From: Arthrobacter psychrochitiniphilus
GTDB lineage: Bacteria; Actinomycetota; Actinomycetes; Actinomycetales; Micrococcaceae
Assembly (NCBI RefSeq): GCF_003185915.1
Contig: NZ_QHLZ01000017.1
Span: forward strand, 1-60,438
Reading direction: 5' to 3'
Length of the DNA stretch: 60,438 bases
Part shown: piece by piece, positions 8,975 to 18,032 of the stretch
How the letters are laid out: each line of letters opens with the position of its first letter
How positions within the stretch are numbered: position 1 is the first letter of the stretch
Notes under the pieces: model-generated
Databases searched by the model: none
Told to the model about the DNA's origin: nothing
The model's input: the letters and a program-made list of their open reading frames with translations, nothing else
Made by a program: the position numbers and the translations under genes

Positions 8975-9856
8975 CTAGACTCTATGCGGAAGATCCCCAC
9001 CGAAGTTTTCAGCACAGTCATCAGGCTCAGCCTGCGCATTGTCGCTCGCGGCTTGGTCCGTGGCATCTTCATGCAGGGCAGCGGACGCATCTACCTCGGT
9101 CGGTGATGGTTTCTGGTCGCCAAACCCGAATTGTTCCATGATCCTATGGTGGCGTTCGTCTTGTTCTCGCTGCTCTTCTTCTTCTCGCTGAAGCCGCATT
9201 TCACGCGTTTCGATGGATGCCTCCACTTTTACTGCACCACGTCGCTGTAGCAACGACGCACTTTTGAGAGTTTTTTGAATCTCATCTAGTGACTTGCCAA
9301 TGTCATGCAGCGTCTTGGTTGACGCATACATGATGCCCTGCAGAGCCTCGATGTCAAGCGTACTGACATCTGTGTACTTTCTCTGTGAACTGTCAAAGTA
9401 GCTCAGGGAAACTTTATGTTCGGATGGAAGCCCATCCACTCCATTCCGTTCGATCCTACTGTCATAGAACGTTCGCATCTCTTGGCCAGGAGCAATCATC
9501 GAAACGGGTTCATTGAGCATCTTGATTTTCGCGATCTCATGTCCGCTGCTTTCATTTGCCCTCTGGGGCGCCGGATCCAGAGAAATGGTTACATTCAAGG
9601 CTGGTCGGACCCCGATATTCTTGACCACCAAGTCGAAGAGAACCTGACTCGCCTCGGACGCCTCTATAGTCACAATGACATACGGTCGGCTTGCCTCAAT
9701 CTGAGCCGTTCGTGCATCCTCACGTTGTTGACGGGCAACGTTCCATTGCGCTTTTGCGTACAATGACGCGACAACAGCAACAGCTAACAGTCCAAGTGTG
9801 AGGATGCTGTAGATGGCAGTCCATGCAACGCCAGAAAGGCCCCAAAAAGTTTCCAT
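8975..9856 (-). CDS. Membrane-anchored protein with beta-rich domain and charged coiled tail
   Basis: This 293-residue protein has one N-terminal transmembrane helix (about residues 10-32, WTAIYSILTLGLLAVAVVAS), then a short basic/Gln-rich stretch and a beta-rich domain opening with RPYVIVTIEA and LVVKNIGVRPALNVTI. A charged helical segment follows (about 195-245, rich in REEEEQREQDE) and the tail is acidic and low-complexity. The order helix, RPYV block, xNxGxxxAxxxTI block, PPG/APG block, YTDV block also occurs in the protein at 25617-26261, so the two appear homologous. Function is unknown. It lies among defence genes, but that is only context. No clear ribosome binding site precedes the ATG. 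Confidence 0.65.
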   Translation of the reverse strand: METFWGLSGVAWTAIYSILTLGLLAVAVVASLYAKAQWNVARQQREDARTAQIEASRPYVIVTIEASEASQVLFDLVVKNIGVRPALNVTISLDPAPQRANESSGHEIAKIKMLNEPVSMIAPGQEMRTFYDSRIERNGVDGLPSEHKVSLSYFDSSQRKYTDVSTLDIEALQGIMYASTKTLHDIGKSLDEIQKTLKSASLLQRRGAVKVEASIETREMRLQREEEEQREQDERHHRIMEQFGFGDQKPSPTEVDASAALHEDATDQAASDNAQAEPDDCAENFGGDLPHRV

Positions 9857-10161
9857 GACTATCAGTCATCCACGCATGGGGTGAACGTCCGCGCTCCGAG
9901 ACTGAGTCATAACAACGCCCAGGGGGGGGCCGAGACACCCATCGGAAATTGTCGGGAAAAGTGCCCCTCAAATCCGTGTCCAACCAACTTCCTGCTAAGT
10001 CCATTGCGTTGAGGGTAGACGAGCGTGACATTATTAGGCTTCTTGCCTGTAGTCACTACTTCCGAAAACCTCTTGGCCGCCAACGTTGCACCGTTCTACG
10101 ATGGAGTGGGCCACATTTTCACGGGCACCGGGCGAATGGTGGCGACGACGGGAGTTCTCAA
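9857..10161. other. Divergent intergenic region
   Basis: About 305 bases separate the minus-strand membrane protein from the plus-strand oxygenase gene, and promoters for both should lie here. A run of nine G residues (9921-9929) is present. I could not place promoters with confidence. Confidence 0.4.
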
Positions 10162-10878
10162 ATGCGCATGAACAGTAGCCTCGCCGGCTCCACCCGTCAC
10201 CAGTCAGACGCCAAACCGGAAGATTGGGAAGCCACCTATCGCCAGATGGTCCTCTACTACCTCGCCGCGGACATCGAGCTCGGCTTCTTCCTCGCCTACT
10301 ACCGTAACTTCGCTGTCCCCAGCATCGCCGCAACCCTGCAGCGCAATGGCGAAATCATCGAACGCCCCATGAAACGCTCCTACGACACCGCCATCGTCAC
10401 CTACGAGCTCATCACCAGCGGACTGAACAGCGACCGCGGCCGCCACATGATCCGCCTCCTCAACCACGTCCACCGCCACGTCCCTGGCAGCCAAGACGAC
10501 TTCCTCTACGTCCTCCTCACGCTCCTCGTCGTCCCCATCCGCTGGGCCCGCACACATGCCTGGCGGGCACCAACACCAGCAGAGGAAACCGCGGCAACTC
10601 GCTTTTACCGAGAGCTCGGCGCCCGCATGAACATTGCCGGTTTCCCCACAACGTTCCAAGAGGCAGAGAATTTCTTCGACAGCTACGAGCACGAGAACAT
10701 CGCCTACTCCCTCGCAGGCGCAGAGTTGATGTCCAGCACCGTCCAAGTGTTGAAGTCCAGGCTCCCCGTCCCAGCTAGGCCGCTGGCCAGACCAACGCTC
10801 TCGGCCATGTTCGACGACGACCACCTCACCGATGTCCTGTGTTTCCACGCGCCCCCGACAGCTATTGCCGAGGATTAA
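10162..10878 (+). CDS. Oxygenase MpaB family protein (DUF2236), possibly shortened
   Basis: The 238-residue product matches the MpaB/rubber-oxygenase-like (DUF2236) helical haem-binding fold: GFFLAYYRNFAVPSIAATL, RSYDTAIVTYELIT, RLLNHVHRHVP, DDFLYVLLTLLVVPIRWA and RFYRELGARMNI are all typical blocks with the expected His/Arg positions. The ATG at 10162 is chosen because GGGAG lies 7 nt upstream and family similarity starts just after it; the frame is open from 9949 but that part is not protein-like. Members act on diverse hydrophobic substrates, so the substrate here is unknown. It stands alone between defence genes and converges on the alarmone operon. Confidence 0.75.
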   Translation: MRMNSSLAGSTRHQSDAKPEDWEATYRQMVLYYLAADIELGFFLAYYRNFAVPSIAATLQRNGEIIERPMKRSYDTAIVTYELITSGLNSDRGRHMIRLLNHVHRHVPGSQDDFLYVLLTLLVVPIRWARTHAWRAPTPAEETAATRFYRELGARMNIAGFPTTFQEAENFFDSYEHENIAYSLAGAELMSSTVQVLKSRLPVPARPLARPTLSAMFDDDHLTDVLCFHAPPTAIAED

Positions 10879-11003
10879 ACCGAAAACCATGTCGAGTCAA
10901 GTTTCTGCCGAAATTGTATATCGACGAGACCACCATAGCGTTGATCTTCGATTTTCTCCCGACGGTGGTCGGTTCTGCAGGTCACACTGAAGGAGAAGAG
11001 AGG

Positions 11004-12392
11004 TCAGCGTCTGGCGCGGACGAGCACCTCGCGCGCAGACTCGTACTTGACCTTGAGCCTGGCAGCCTGCGCGGTGTTTACGGTCGCCAGTGCGGCGTTG
11101 GACTCCAGATTCAGCTCGTTGTCGGCGAGCTTAACCAACCTCCCCAGGGGGTCGGCTGCAGACCGCCTGATGAGATCCATATATTCCTCGCCCTCACCTC
11201 TGGTGACCGACTCCACTGCACGTACGACCTTCTTGGAGACACCGAGCGACCGGAGCTGCTCAGCGGTCACCGAAGTGTCTTCGAGGATGTCATGGATGAG
11301 TCCAGCCATCTCTGCTTCAGGACCATGCTCCTTCAACTTCGCGGCCACTGGCAGCAGGTGGTGGGAGTAGTAATCTCGTTCGAGTTTGTCTACCTGCCCG
11401 GCGTGGGCAATACGAGCGAACACGCTGACCTGTTCAACAGTTGTGAGGGGTCTGTCGAACCCCAAGTCTCCGGCGGTAACCGCAAGCCTCTTGGAGAGAT
11501 TACTGCCTGCACCTTCCCAAATGGGGCTGACTGGAGGCAGTGGATCTGCCACTTCCAACACTTCCTTGCGCGGCTTAGTTGCCCCGCTCCAACTTTCGAA
11601 GTAGGACGCGAGAATCCGAAGGCGCATCCGGAGGTGAACCAACTGAGCAGTGGCTTTGCGTCGCTGGTGCCGTGGTGACGATTGTGTCAAGTCGGGCGCA
11701 TACATGTCGTGAAGTTCCATCAGATCAATTCGAACCCGAGACAAGAGTAGAAGCACCGACGTACCGTCCTCGGATGCCCCTACGAGTGAAGCCCAGTCAC
11801 GCATAGCGGCGAGGAGCCGTCGAATCGCCTGGTCAATCAATTCCTGTCCCCAGGGTGCGAGGCGTGCTTCTGGTGTAACGATGTACGTTCGGGGGTCACG
11901 CCCAGGCGTTGAAATTGAGTTGAGAGTCTCGTGACGGCCTATGCGGAGCCACCGGAGAGGCTTCCCTGGTTCATCCCATTTCGCCCAGTGAGTTGGTTCA
12001 AGATCGCTGGGCTGTTTGTCGGCCGACAGCAGTCCGAGGGCGACCTCGATGTCGACAATGTGGTCGACTATTCCACCAGCACCCGCGCCGGAGAGGCCGT
12101 CAGCGAGTTCGTCTTGTCGTTTTTGCTCGCCTCTCTCATATACGAGGAAGATGAGACCAATCAAGAGAAGTGAGGAGAGTACGCCGGCGAGGACCGAGTG
12201 GTCCGCCCAAAACTTAGCTAGGCCTTCCAGCGGCCAGTCTGTGAGAATCATGGCGAGCAGCCCTCCACCACAGGCAATGGTCGTGGGCAACACTGCGCCG
12301 CGTGGGAGTCGGTCACTGCGTATCAGGTGAACAATGCCCGCGATTCCAAGCGCGACGGCGATCACCAGTAGGGATAGTAGCAGGTCAGTCAT
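11004..12392 (-). CDS. Membrane-anchored HD-domain (RelA/SpoT-like) nucleotide hydrolase
   Basis: The 462-residue protein has three predicted membrane helices (about residues 3-21, 33-52 and 68-86), a ~240-residue middle region without a recognised domain, and a C-terminal HD phosphohydrolase domain of the RelA/SpoT type (about 325-430). Metal and catalytic residues are present: H in ARIAHAGQ, HD and ED in LIHDILEDT, and D in VKLADNEL. The ATG at 12392 overlaps the synthetase gene by 8 nt (ATGACTGA) with GGGGAATC upstream. Such domains hydrolyse (p)ppGpp or related alarmones. Next to a synthetase it probably serves as the antitoxin or off-switch; the membrane anchor is unusual for known small alarmone hydrolases. 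Confidence 0.8.
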   Translation of the reverse strand: MTDLLLSLLVIAVALGIAGIVHLIRSDRLPRGAVLPTTIACGGGLLAMILTDWPLEGLAKFWADHSVLAGVLSSLLLIGLIFLVYERGEQKRQDELADGLSGAGAGGIVDHIVDIEVALGLLSADKQPSDLEPTHWAKWDEPGKPLRWLRIGRHETLNSISTPGRDPRTYIVTPEARLAPWGQELIDQAIRRLLAAMRDWASLVGASEDGTSVLLLLSRVRIDLMELHDMYAPDLTQSSPRHQRRKATAQLVHLRMRLRILASYFESWSGATKPRKEVLEVADPLPPVSPIWEGAGSNLSKRLAVTAGDLGFDRPLTTVEQVSVFARIAHAGQVDKLERDYYSHHLLPVAAKLKEHGPEAEMAGLIHDILEDTSVTAEQLRSLGVSKKVVRAVESVTRGEGEEYMDLIRRSAADPLGRLVKLADNELNLESNAALATVNTAQAARLKVKYESAREVLVRARR

Positions 12393-13374
12393 CGGCGATT
12401 CCCCGATCATTAGGTAGCGCAGTAAAATTTGCGAAATCGTACTTTGCAGTGACACCATTCCCGGACGCATGACGAATCCAAACGTCCAACAGGAAGGCAG
12501 GATTGGTCCATGCGAAGTCTACATTGAGCCGCGGATGGAGCGCTTGGGCTTCTCTAACGAGTGCGTCCCCAAGCTGGTCTCGCACCTGGCTCATTCTATC
12601 GTGGCCGAGCGACTGTATCCGATCGGTGAGGATGGCGTACCAACTCTCATCGGTGTGGTCTTCGGCGCCCTCGGGGGTAAAAAGACGAGTGGCGAGTTTT
12701 CTGACTCCATCGAGATTGAGTGGCCCACCGATGCCTTCGAGCCCGAGCTGAGCAGAGCGGATTTCCAAGAATTCACGGTCAGCAAGCTCAAGCATTCCCG
12801 CCACTGCGTGTAGTCGGCGTTCAAGGTCATCTCGTTGGGAGCCGCTTGGCTTGTACAGAAGATCGTGACTCAGCTCGGCCCATGCATGTTGGAGTATGGT
12901 CCGGAGCTGAATCTCAACAAGCTTGACTGGTCCACCCAGCTCAGACACGTCGAGAATGCCATGCATGCTTCGGTATCCTGGCCGTGTACGGGTACCGTTG
13001 CCTTCGTGAGGGGTAAACGGACGAGCGAATTTCCAATTGCCTTCGATGAGCGCCTGAACTTTGAAAAGCTCCTGCGTCATGGGTACGAGAACACGGATGG
13101 CAACGATGTCTTTGATTTCCGTGGTGAAGTCGTCGTACTTGAACTCGTAGGTCTTTGACTCGTGCGACTCAGTCGCCTTGGCAATCAAGCTCCCCTTCAT
13201 CTTTACACGCCCGCTGACCACCGCTTTTGCCTCAGCGATGTGTGTGCGAGTCCTGCTGATCAACTGCTCCTCAATAGTGTGGAGCAGCTCTGTGAGGGCG
13301 GCCAAGTTCTTGTCGTACCAAGTGTCGACCTTGACTTCACGTTGCCCAATCGCGTCTGGATTCATGCTAGACAT
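12385..13374 (-). CDS. RelA/SpoT-domain nucleotide pyrophosphotransferase (alarmone synthetase/toxSAS-like)
   Basis: The 329-residue protein carries a RelA/SpoT synthetase domain at about residues 25-180: IKDIVAIRVLV with the Mg-binding aspartate at 89, GYRSMHGILDV (133-143), and VEIQLRTILQHAWAELSHDL with catalytic Glu 154. There is no HD, TGS or ACT domain, so it belongs with the small alarmone synthetases; the ~150-residue C-terminal extension is unrecognised. Family members make (p)ppGpp or (p)ppApp, or pyrophosphorylate tRNA in the toxSAS/CapRel branch. The start ATG at 13374 shares one base with the stop of the upstream gene (TGATG), with AGGGG just before. Its 3' end overlaps the hydrolase gene. 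A toxin or signal-producing effector role is inferred from context. Confidence 0.82.
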   Translation of the reverse strand: MSSMNPDAIGQREVKVDTWYDKNLAALTELLHTIEEQLISRTRTHIAEAKAVVSGRVKMKGSLIAKATESHESKTYEFKYDDFTTEIKDIVAIRVLVPMTQELFKVQALIEGNWKFARPFTPHEGNGTRTRPGYRSMHGILDVSELGGPVKLVEIQLRTILQHAWAELSHDLLYKPSGSQRDDLERRLHAVAGMLELADREFLEIRSAQLGLEGIGGPLNLDGVRKLATRLFTPEGAEDHTDESWYAILTDRIQSLGHDRMSQVRDQLGDALVREAQALHPRLNVDFAWTNPAFLLDVWIRHASGNGVTAKYDFANFTALPNDRGIADD

Positions 13375-13814
13375 CAACCCCTCACTACCAGTGTGTTGAT
13401 GACAGCATTGGGATGGTTTGACTTTCCGAGGACTTCTTTTGCTTGCCCCGGTTTGAACGTGACGGTGACACTCCGAACATCCCTCGGACCACTCAGGATA
13501 AATAGGGCCGCCTCTGAGTACGCGAACCCCTCCGCTACTGCCTGCATAAGTGCGACCCCGATAAGGCGTTCGTCAGGCAGGTCACTAAGGGCGCGTTTGG
13601 CGATACTCGCCTGATCAAGTTGCACGATCATGGCGTCGAGGACCAACGGGATGGTCTCGACCAATTCAGCCTGGTGAACGAAGACGGCATGAGTGATGCC
13701 GCTCAGATCTGTCTTACGGTGGAGAACCGCACCATGGTTTTGGAAGAATTCCCAGGCCGAAGCAGTCCCGATGGACTGTACAATGACGGACTTGCCGGCA
13801 GGTAACACGTTCAT
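13374..13814 (-). CDS. Unknown 146-residue protein in the hsd/alarmone operon
   Basis: I do not recognise this family. The protein looks soluble and globular, with alternating beta and helical segments and no signal peptide or membrane helix. Its ATG overlaps the hsdR stop as ATGA, and its TGA overlaps the synthetase start as TGATG, so it is translationally locked between restriction and alarmone genes. From position alone it may be a sensor, adaptor or inhibitor linking the two halves of the operon. Synonymous-site composition resembles that of its neighbours. Confidence 0.7.
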   Translation of the reverse strand: MNVLPAGKSVIVQSIGTASAWEFFQNHGAVLHRKTDLSGITHAVFVHQAELVETIPLVLDAMIVQLDQASIAKRALSDLPDERLIGVALMQAVAEGFAYSEAALFILSGPRDVRSVTVTFKPGQAKEVLGKSNHPNAVINTLVVRG

Positions 13815-16800
13815 GCAACCTCCGCTGTCGCGCGCTCATAGAATAGCGCTGCTAGTGAGTTGAAGATCTCGTTCAGGACAGGGCTGTCCATGAAGAAGTA
13901 ATCGGCCATCTTGTTGTGTGCCAACTGGTTGTCGGCCACTGCGCTAGTGACCGCGTCTCCGAACTCTGGGCTGCCCGCAAATGCCTTCTTCGAATTTACG
14001 CGGGCTTGTTGTGCGAGCACCTGATTCTCGAGGAGCTTGGCGACAAGTGTCTCGACGAACGACTGACGTTCAGCCGTCGTGAACGAATCGGCTCCGAACA
14101 GCTCGTTAAGGCGTTCCAACACGGTACTCATAGCTACTAGCTTAGGGTCCTTGACTGGGGCAGATCCGGCACGGGCTGCACCTTTGAGCCCGCCGTCACC
14201 CTTGAGCCCGATGTCAATCGGCTGGTTGCCATCATGTCGAATCCTCACAAGGTTGATGTCGGACAGGTCGATCTCTGCAGACCATGCGTGCTCGGAGATC
14301 AGGCGTTCCAAGAGCCGCAAAAAGATCGAGAGCATCTCCATGTACGGGTCACCGTAGTTGATTACCTGGCTCATGAAGTCGTAGATGCGTACGTAGGTCC
14401 CGACATCCTTGCGGAACATGTCAAGTTCGTCACGGGCGGACTTGTCACCCAGAGTGATGGCCGACTCGTAGCGCGTCTGGAAGTTGTGTTTCGATTGCGA
14501 GAGTGCCGCCATGAGCGCATTGTTGCCGCCGCGTTTCACCCATACTTGGGTCGTCCGCTCTACATCCTTCTCGGTGTAGATTCCCGCCTGCGCCAGCTTC
14601 GTTGCGAGGTTGACGACTAGGTACGGGTCGGTTTCTGACTCGAGATAGGCACCCTTGTAGTAGGGCTCAAACGCTGCTTTGATGATGTCGGTGCCGTTCA
14701 CGAAATCGAGTACAAACGTCTTGTTCTTTCGCTCGCCCGATGGAGCGGTGTAAGTGCGGTTTAGGCGGGACAGTGTCTGCACGGCGGTCACGCCGGAAAG
14801 CACTTTATCGACATACATCGCGCACAGCAGTGGTTGATCGAATCCTGTCTGGAATTTGTTGGCAACCAGCATGACACGGTAATCGTCCTTCTTAAACGCC
14901 TCGGATAGGTTGTAGGTACCGGGGTTCATCGAAGCCTCCGTGAAAGGAACGACATTTGTCCCCCAACTGGGCTGCCATGCGTCGTCGTCATCCATCTGGA
15001 CGGAGCCGGAGAAAGCCACGAGGGTGCCAATGGCGAGGTGGGCAACATTCTTGGTTGGATCGTCGTAGCCCATCTTCGTGATGTACTCGTCCATGGCTTT
15101 CTTGTATTTGACGGCAGCCTTGCGCGAGTCCGTCACCACCATTGCTTTGGAATGACCGTCTAAGAGACAGGCCACGTTCTCTCTGAAGTGCTCGACGATG
15201 ATCTCGACCTTGCGGGTGATGTTAGTGGGATGCAGTTTGACCCACCGCATGAGTTCCTTGGTCGCTACGGACTGGTTGACTTCTTCATCCTTACCGTTGA
15301 TGTTTCTCGCGATCTTGAAGGCCGAGTCGTAGGTCTGGTAGCCGCGTAACACATCGAGGATGTAGCCCTCCTCGATTGCTTGCTTCATCGTGTAGCGGTG
15401 GAACGCTTTGGGTGGCCCGTCAATCACGGGGGTTCCGAACAGTTCCAGCGTCTTGGGCTTAGGTGTGGCGGTGAAGGCGAAATAGGACAAGTTCTTGCTG
15501 TCCGCCCGCTCGGCGGTTTCTGCAGCAAGGACGGACTCGATGTCAATTTCACCCCCCTCTTCGACCTCTCTGATCTCCTCGGAAGTAAGGACGGCGCGCA
15601 GTTTTGTAGCGATCTGTCCGGATTGGGAGGAGTGTGCCTCATCGGCGAGGACTGCGAAGGTCTTGCCTTTGAGTCCCTTGTTGGTGCGGATCGCCTGCAT
15701 TGCGAAGGGGAAAGTCTGGATCGTAACGACGATGATCAATTTACCGCTGGTCAGGGCCTGGGCGAGTAGTTCTGATTTTGAGGTCGCACCAGCCTGGCGC
15801 ATATCCTCCTCGTTGACGGTCACGACGATGTCAGAACGGGGGTCGATATTGCGGATTGCTGCCTGCAACTGAGCGTCCAGGACAGCACGGTCTACGACCA
15901 CGATGACCGAGTCGAAAACCTTCTTGTCCTCAGAATGGAGGCGAGCGAAGCGGTGCGCCGCCCATGCGATGCTGTTGGTCTTGCCGGACCCGGCTGAGTG
16001 CTCAATGAGGTACTTGTGACCAACTCCGTCATTTACGACAGCATCGGTGAGCTTGCGAACTACATCCCACTGGTGGAAGCGCGGGAAGATCAAGTCCTTC
16101 GACCTGATGACCTGTCCCGTGATGGGATCGCGCGTCTGGTTGGTGGTGAGCACCATCATCTTCCCGACTACATTCAGCCAAGAGTCGCGCTCTAGCACCA
16201 TTTCCCACAGGTACGACGACGCGGAGGTTACAGCCTTCCCCTCGACGTACGTTGCGGGCGGGTTGCCTTTTCCACCGTCGTAACCCATATTAAAGGGCAA
16301 GAACCGTGTCTTCGGCCCGGCGAGTTTCGTAGTCATCCAGACTTCGGAGTTCGATACGGCAAAGTGAACGAGCGCACGTGTACCAAAGCCGAGTAGCGGC
16401 TGCACGCGGCCGTTGGCGTCCTTGGACAAGCGTGTCTTGTACTGCTCGATCGCATTGTCGATTGACTGCGTGAAGTCCGTCTTGAGTTCCAACGTGGCAA
16501 TTGGGATGCCGTTGACGAACAGCACCAGATCAAGGGAGCGATTATCTCTTCGGTCCGGCGAGAAATGAACTTGCCGCATGACGCGCAGTCGCATCTTCGA
16601 ATACCAAGCGACGAGCTTGGGATTCGCAGTCGTCTCTGGCATGAGTTGGAACAGCACCAAGTTTCCCGCACCAATGACCCGTGCCCCGCTCCGCAGCACA
16701 TTCAATGTGCCACCGCCGCTCCCAAGCGGAAGATCCAGTGCCTTGACGATGGCATCGAGCAGCATGTCAGTCTGTTTCTGGGTATTGCCGGACTCGGTGA

Positions 16801-16972
16801 CGACCTTGTCCACCTTGTCGGGTTGCGTGTCTTGGAGCCAGCCGATCGCGTCTTCGGGGAAGAGCGCGCGGTCGCGATCATAGCCGGAGTCGTCGACAGA
16901 GTAGAGCCAGCCGTTGGCTGCAAGATGCTCACAGATCTCTTTCTCGAACTGATGCTCGTTGTAGTCAGCCAT
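13811..16972 (-). CDS. hsdR: Type I restriction enzyme subunit R
   Basis: This is the motor and nuclease subunit of a type I restriction-modification system, 1053 residues and full length. The N-terminal PD-(D/E)XK nuclease motif is visible as SLDLVLFVNG...ATLELKT (about residues 148-168). The SF2 translocase has Walker A HSAGSGKTNS, the DEAH box VLADEAHSSQ, motif III FAFTATPKPKTLELFG, and motifs V/VI around KFQTGFDQPLL and TLSRLNRTY. The C-terminal helical region contacts the methylase core. The ATG at 16972 is preferred, with AGGAAG 6 nt upstream and an 8-nt overlap with the Mrr gene; an ATG at 16987 is possible. It is separated from hsdS by the Mrr-like gene, which is not the usual order. 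Confidence 0.95.
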   Translation of the reverse strand: MADYNEHQFEKEICEHLAANGWLYSVDDSGYDRDRALFPEDAIGWLQDTQPDKVDKVVTESGNTQKQTDMLLDAIVKALDLPLGSGGGTLNVLRSGARVIGAGNLVLFQLMPETTANPKLVAWYSKMRLRVMRQVHFSPDRRDNRSLDLVLFVNGIPIATLELKTDFTQSIDNAIEQYKTRLSKDANGRVQPLLGFGTRALVHFAVSNSEVWMTTKLAGPKTRFLPFNMGYDGGKGNPPATYVEGKAVTSASSYLWEMVLERDSWLNVVGKMMVLTTNQTRDPITGQVIRSKDLIFPRFHQWDVVRKLTDAVVNDGVGHKYLIEHSAGSGKTNSIAWAAHRFARLHSEDKKVFDSVIVVVDRAVLDAQLQAAIRNIDPRSDIVVTVNEEDMRQAGATSKSELLAQALTSGKLIIVVTIQTFPFAMQAIRTNKGLKGKTFAVLADEAHSSQSGQIATKLRAVLTSEEIREVEEGGEIDIESVLAAETAERADSKNLSYFAFTATPKPKTLELFGTPVIDGPPKAFHRYTMKQAIEEGYILDVLRGYQTYDSAFKIARNINGKDEEVNQSVATKELMRWVKLHPTNITRKVEIIVEHFRENVACLLDGHSKAMVVTDSRKAAVKYKKAMDEYITKMGYDDPTKNVAHLAIGTLVAFSGSVQMDDDDAWQPSWGTNVVPFTEASMNPGTYNLSEAFKKDDYRVMLVANKFQTGFDQPLLCAMYVDKVLSGVTAVQTLSRLNRTYTAPSGERKNKTFVLDFVNGTDIIKAAFEPYYKGAYLESETDPYLVVNLATKLAQAGIYTEKDVERTTQVWVKRGGNNALMAALSQSKHNFQTRYESAITLGDKSARDELDMFRKDVGTYVRIYDFMSQVINYGDPYMEMLSIFLRLLERLISEHAWSAEIDLSDINLVRIRHDGNQPIDIGLKGDGGLKGAARAGSAPVKDPKLVAMSTVLERLNELFGADSFTTAERQSFVETLVAKLLENQVLAQQARVNSKKAFAGSPEFGDAVTSAVADNQLAHNKMADYFFMDSPVLNEIFNSLAALFYERATAEVA

Positions 16973-18032
16973 CGTTGTCTTCCTCATCTAGGACCCAGGC
17001 CCGCTTCAGAGGGATCAGACGCCTAGTAGCCCCGGGCATGAATTCGTAGGCCTCGAAGAGCTGGTCGAGCACCTGCTCGGCTTCCCATGCCCTAATCTTG
17101 AGTCTGTCATTGCGGATCTCGTTCTGAGCCTGCTTGTTCAGGCCACCCCTTGCGACCAGCAATCCTTGACTCGCACCCTTGGTAGTGATTGCGCTCTGAA
17201 GCCCGCGAACGACGAGGGAACTGATCTGAGTTTGCGCGGACTTTACCTCCACTACCAGCTTCGGCTTGCCAAGCCCAAGCGGTCCACTGCCCACAAGAAT
17301 GTCGACGCCGCCGTCAGGGCCTTCCGGCGAAATCTCGCAGGTGAAGCCCTTGGTGCGGAGAATTTCCGCGAGCAAGTGGGTGAGCTTATGTCCGCTGGAA
17401 TTCTCGATAACATAGGTCTGCACACGGTCACGGATCGACTGGATAGTCGGTGTGGCTATCGGCTCTGTGACGTCATCGAAGTCGTCAGTAGAGGGTTGAG
17501 CGGCGGCAGCCGAGGTACTCATTGCCCTCCTGCCGTAGAGACCTGGATCGACACCTCTGTCGAAAACAGCTCGGAGACGATTCTCGGCCTCGTCGCGCTC
17601 TGCCCGGAAGATGCTCATAGCTCCATTGAGAGTATTGAGAATCTCGTCCTTGAAGGCGGCGCGCGGAACATTGGTCTGTTGCCAGTCGACGCCGATCTGG
17701 TGGCGCTTGGTCGCGTCTGGCTCGTTGTCTTCGTATGTGTACTCCTTCGGGACGACTCCGATGGTAACCTTCCTGGACGTCTTGAGAGGATTCAAGATGA
17801 CGTCTCCTACCTTCACGCTATGGCGCAGAGCGTTGAGCTGTCCGGTGTAGTTGGTGATCTTACCCGGGTGCTCGCCTTTGAAAGCGTCCTCCATAGCCGA
17901 CTGCATCACCGCACTAGTCTCGAAGGGCTCCAACGACCCAATCTCGTGAAATCCACCACCGGCGAAGCCATAGTTGACAGCCCACTGATCCGGCTCGCCG
18001 GCGATGCCAGCGCGCAAGACCCGTGCAGTCAT
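16965..18032 (-). CDS. Mrr-like restriction endonuclease with PUA-like N-terminal domain
   Basis: In the 355-residue protein, residues ~10-150 resemble the N-terminal PUA/EVE-like module found in some Mrr-type proteins (VGDVILNPLKTSRKVTIGVV, QIGVDWQQTNVPRAAF), a fold that reads modified bases in several families. A disordered Ala/Ser/Asp linker (~170-195) follows, then an Mrr_cat PD-(D/E)XK domain: GPDGGVDILVG with Asp 244, and VVEVKSAQ with Glu 262 and Lys 264, followed by the Mrr-type QSAITTKGASQGLLVARGG. Mrr enzymes cut modified or foreign DNA (type IV restriction). The ATG at 18032 overlaps the hsdS stop (TGATG). Its place inside an hsd operon suggests it handles phage that escape type I restriction by base modification. 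Confidence 0.85.
   Translation of the reverse strand: MTARVLRAGIAGEPDQWAVNYGFAGGGFHEIGSLEPFETSAVMQSAMEDAFKGEHPGKITNYTGQLNALRHSVKVGDVILNPLKTSRKVTIGVVPKEYTYEDNEPDATKRHQIGVDWQQTNVPRAAFKDEILNTLNGAMSIFRAERDEAENRLRAVFDRGVDPGLYGRRAMSTSAAAAQPSTDDFDDVTEPIATPTIQSIRDRVQTYVIENSSGHKLTHLLAEILRTKGFTCEISPEGPDGGVDILVGSGPLGLGKPKLVVEVKSAQTQISSLVVRGLQSAITTKGASQGLLVARGGLNKQAQNEIRNDRLKIRAWEAEQVLDQLFEAYEFMPGATRRLIPLKRAWVLDEEDNDG

Noticed and set aside
10839..11678. Plus-strand 279-codon open frame
   Set aside because: It lies opposite the HD hydrolase gene and begins inside the oxygenase gene; its composition is that of a shadow frame.
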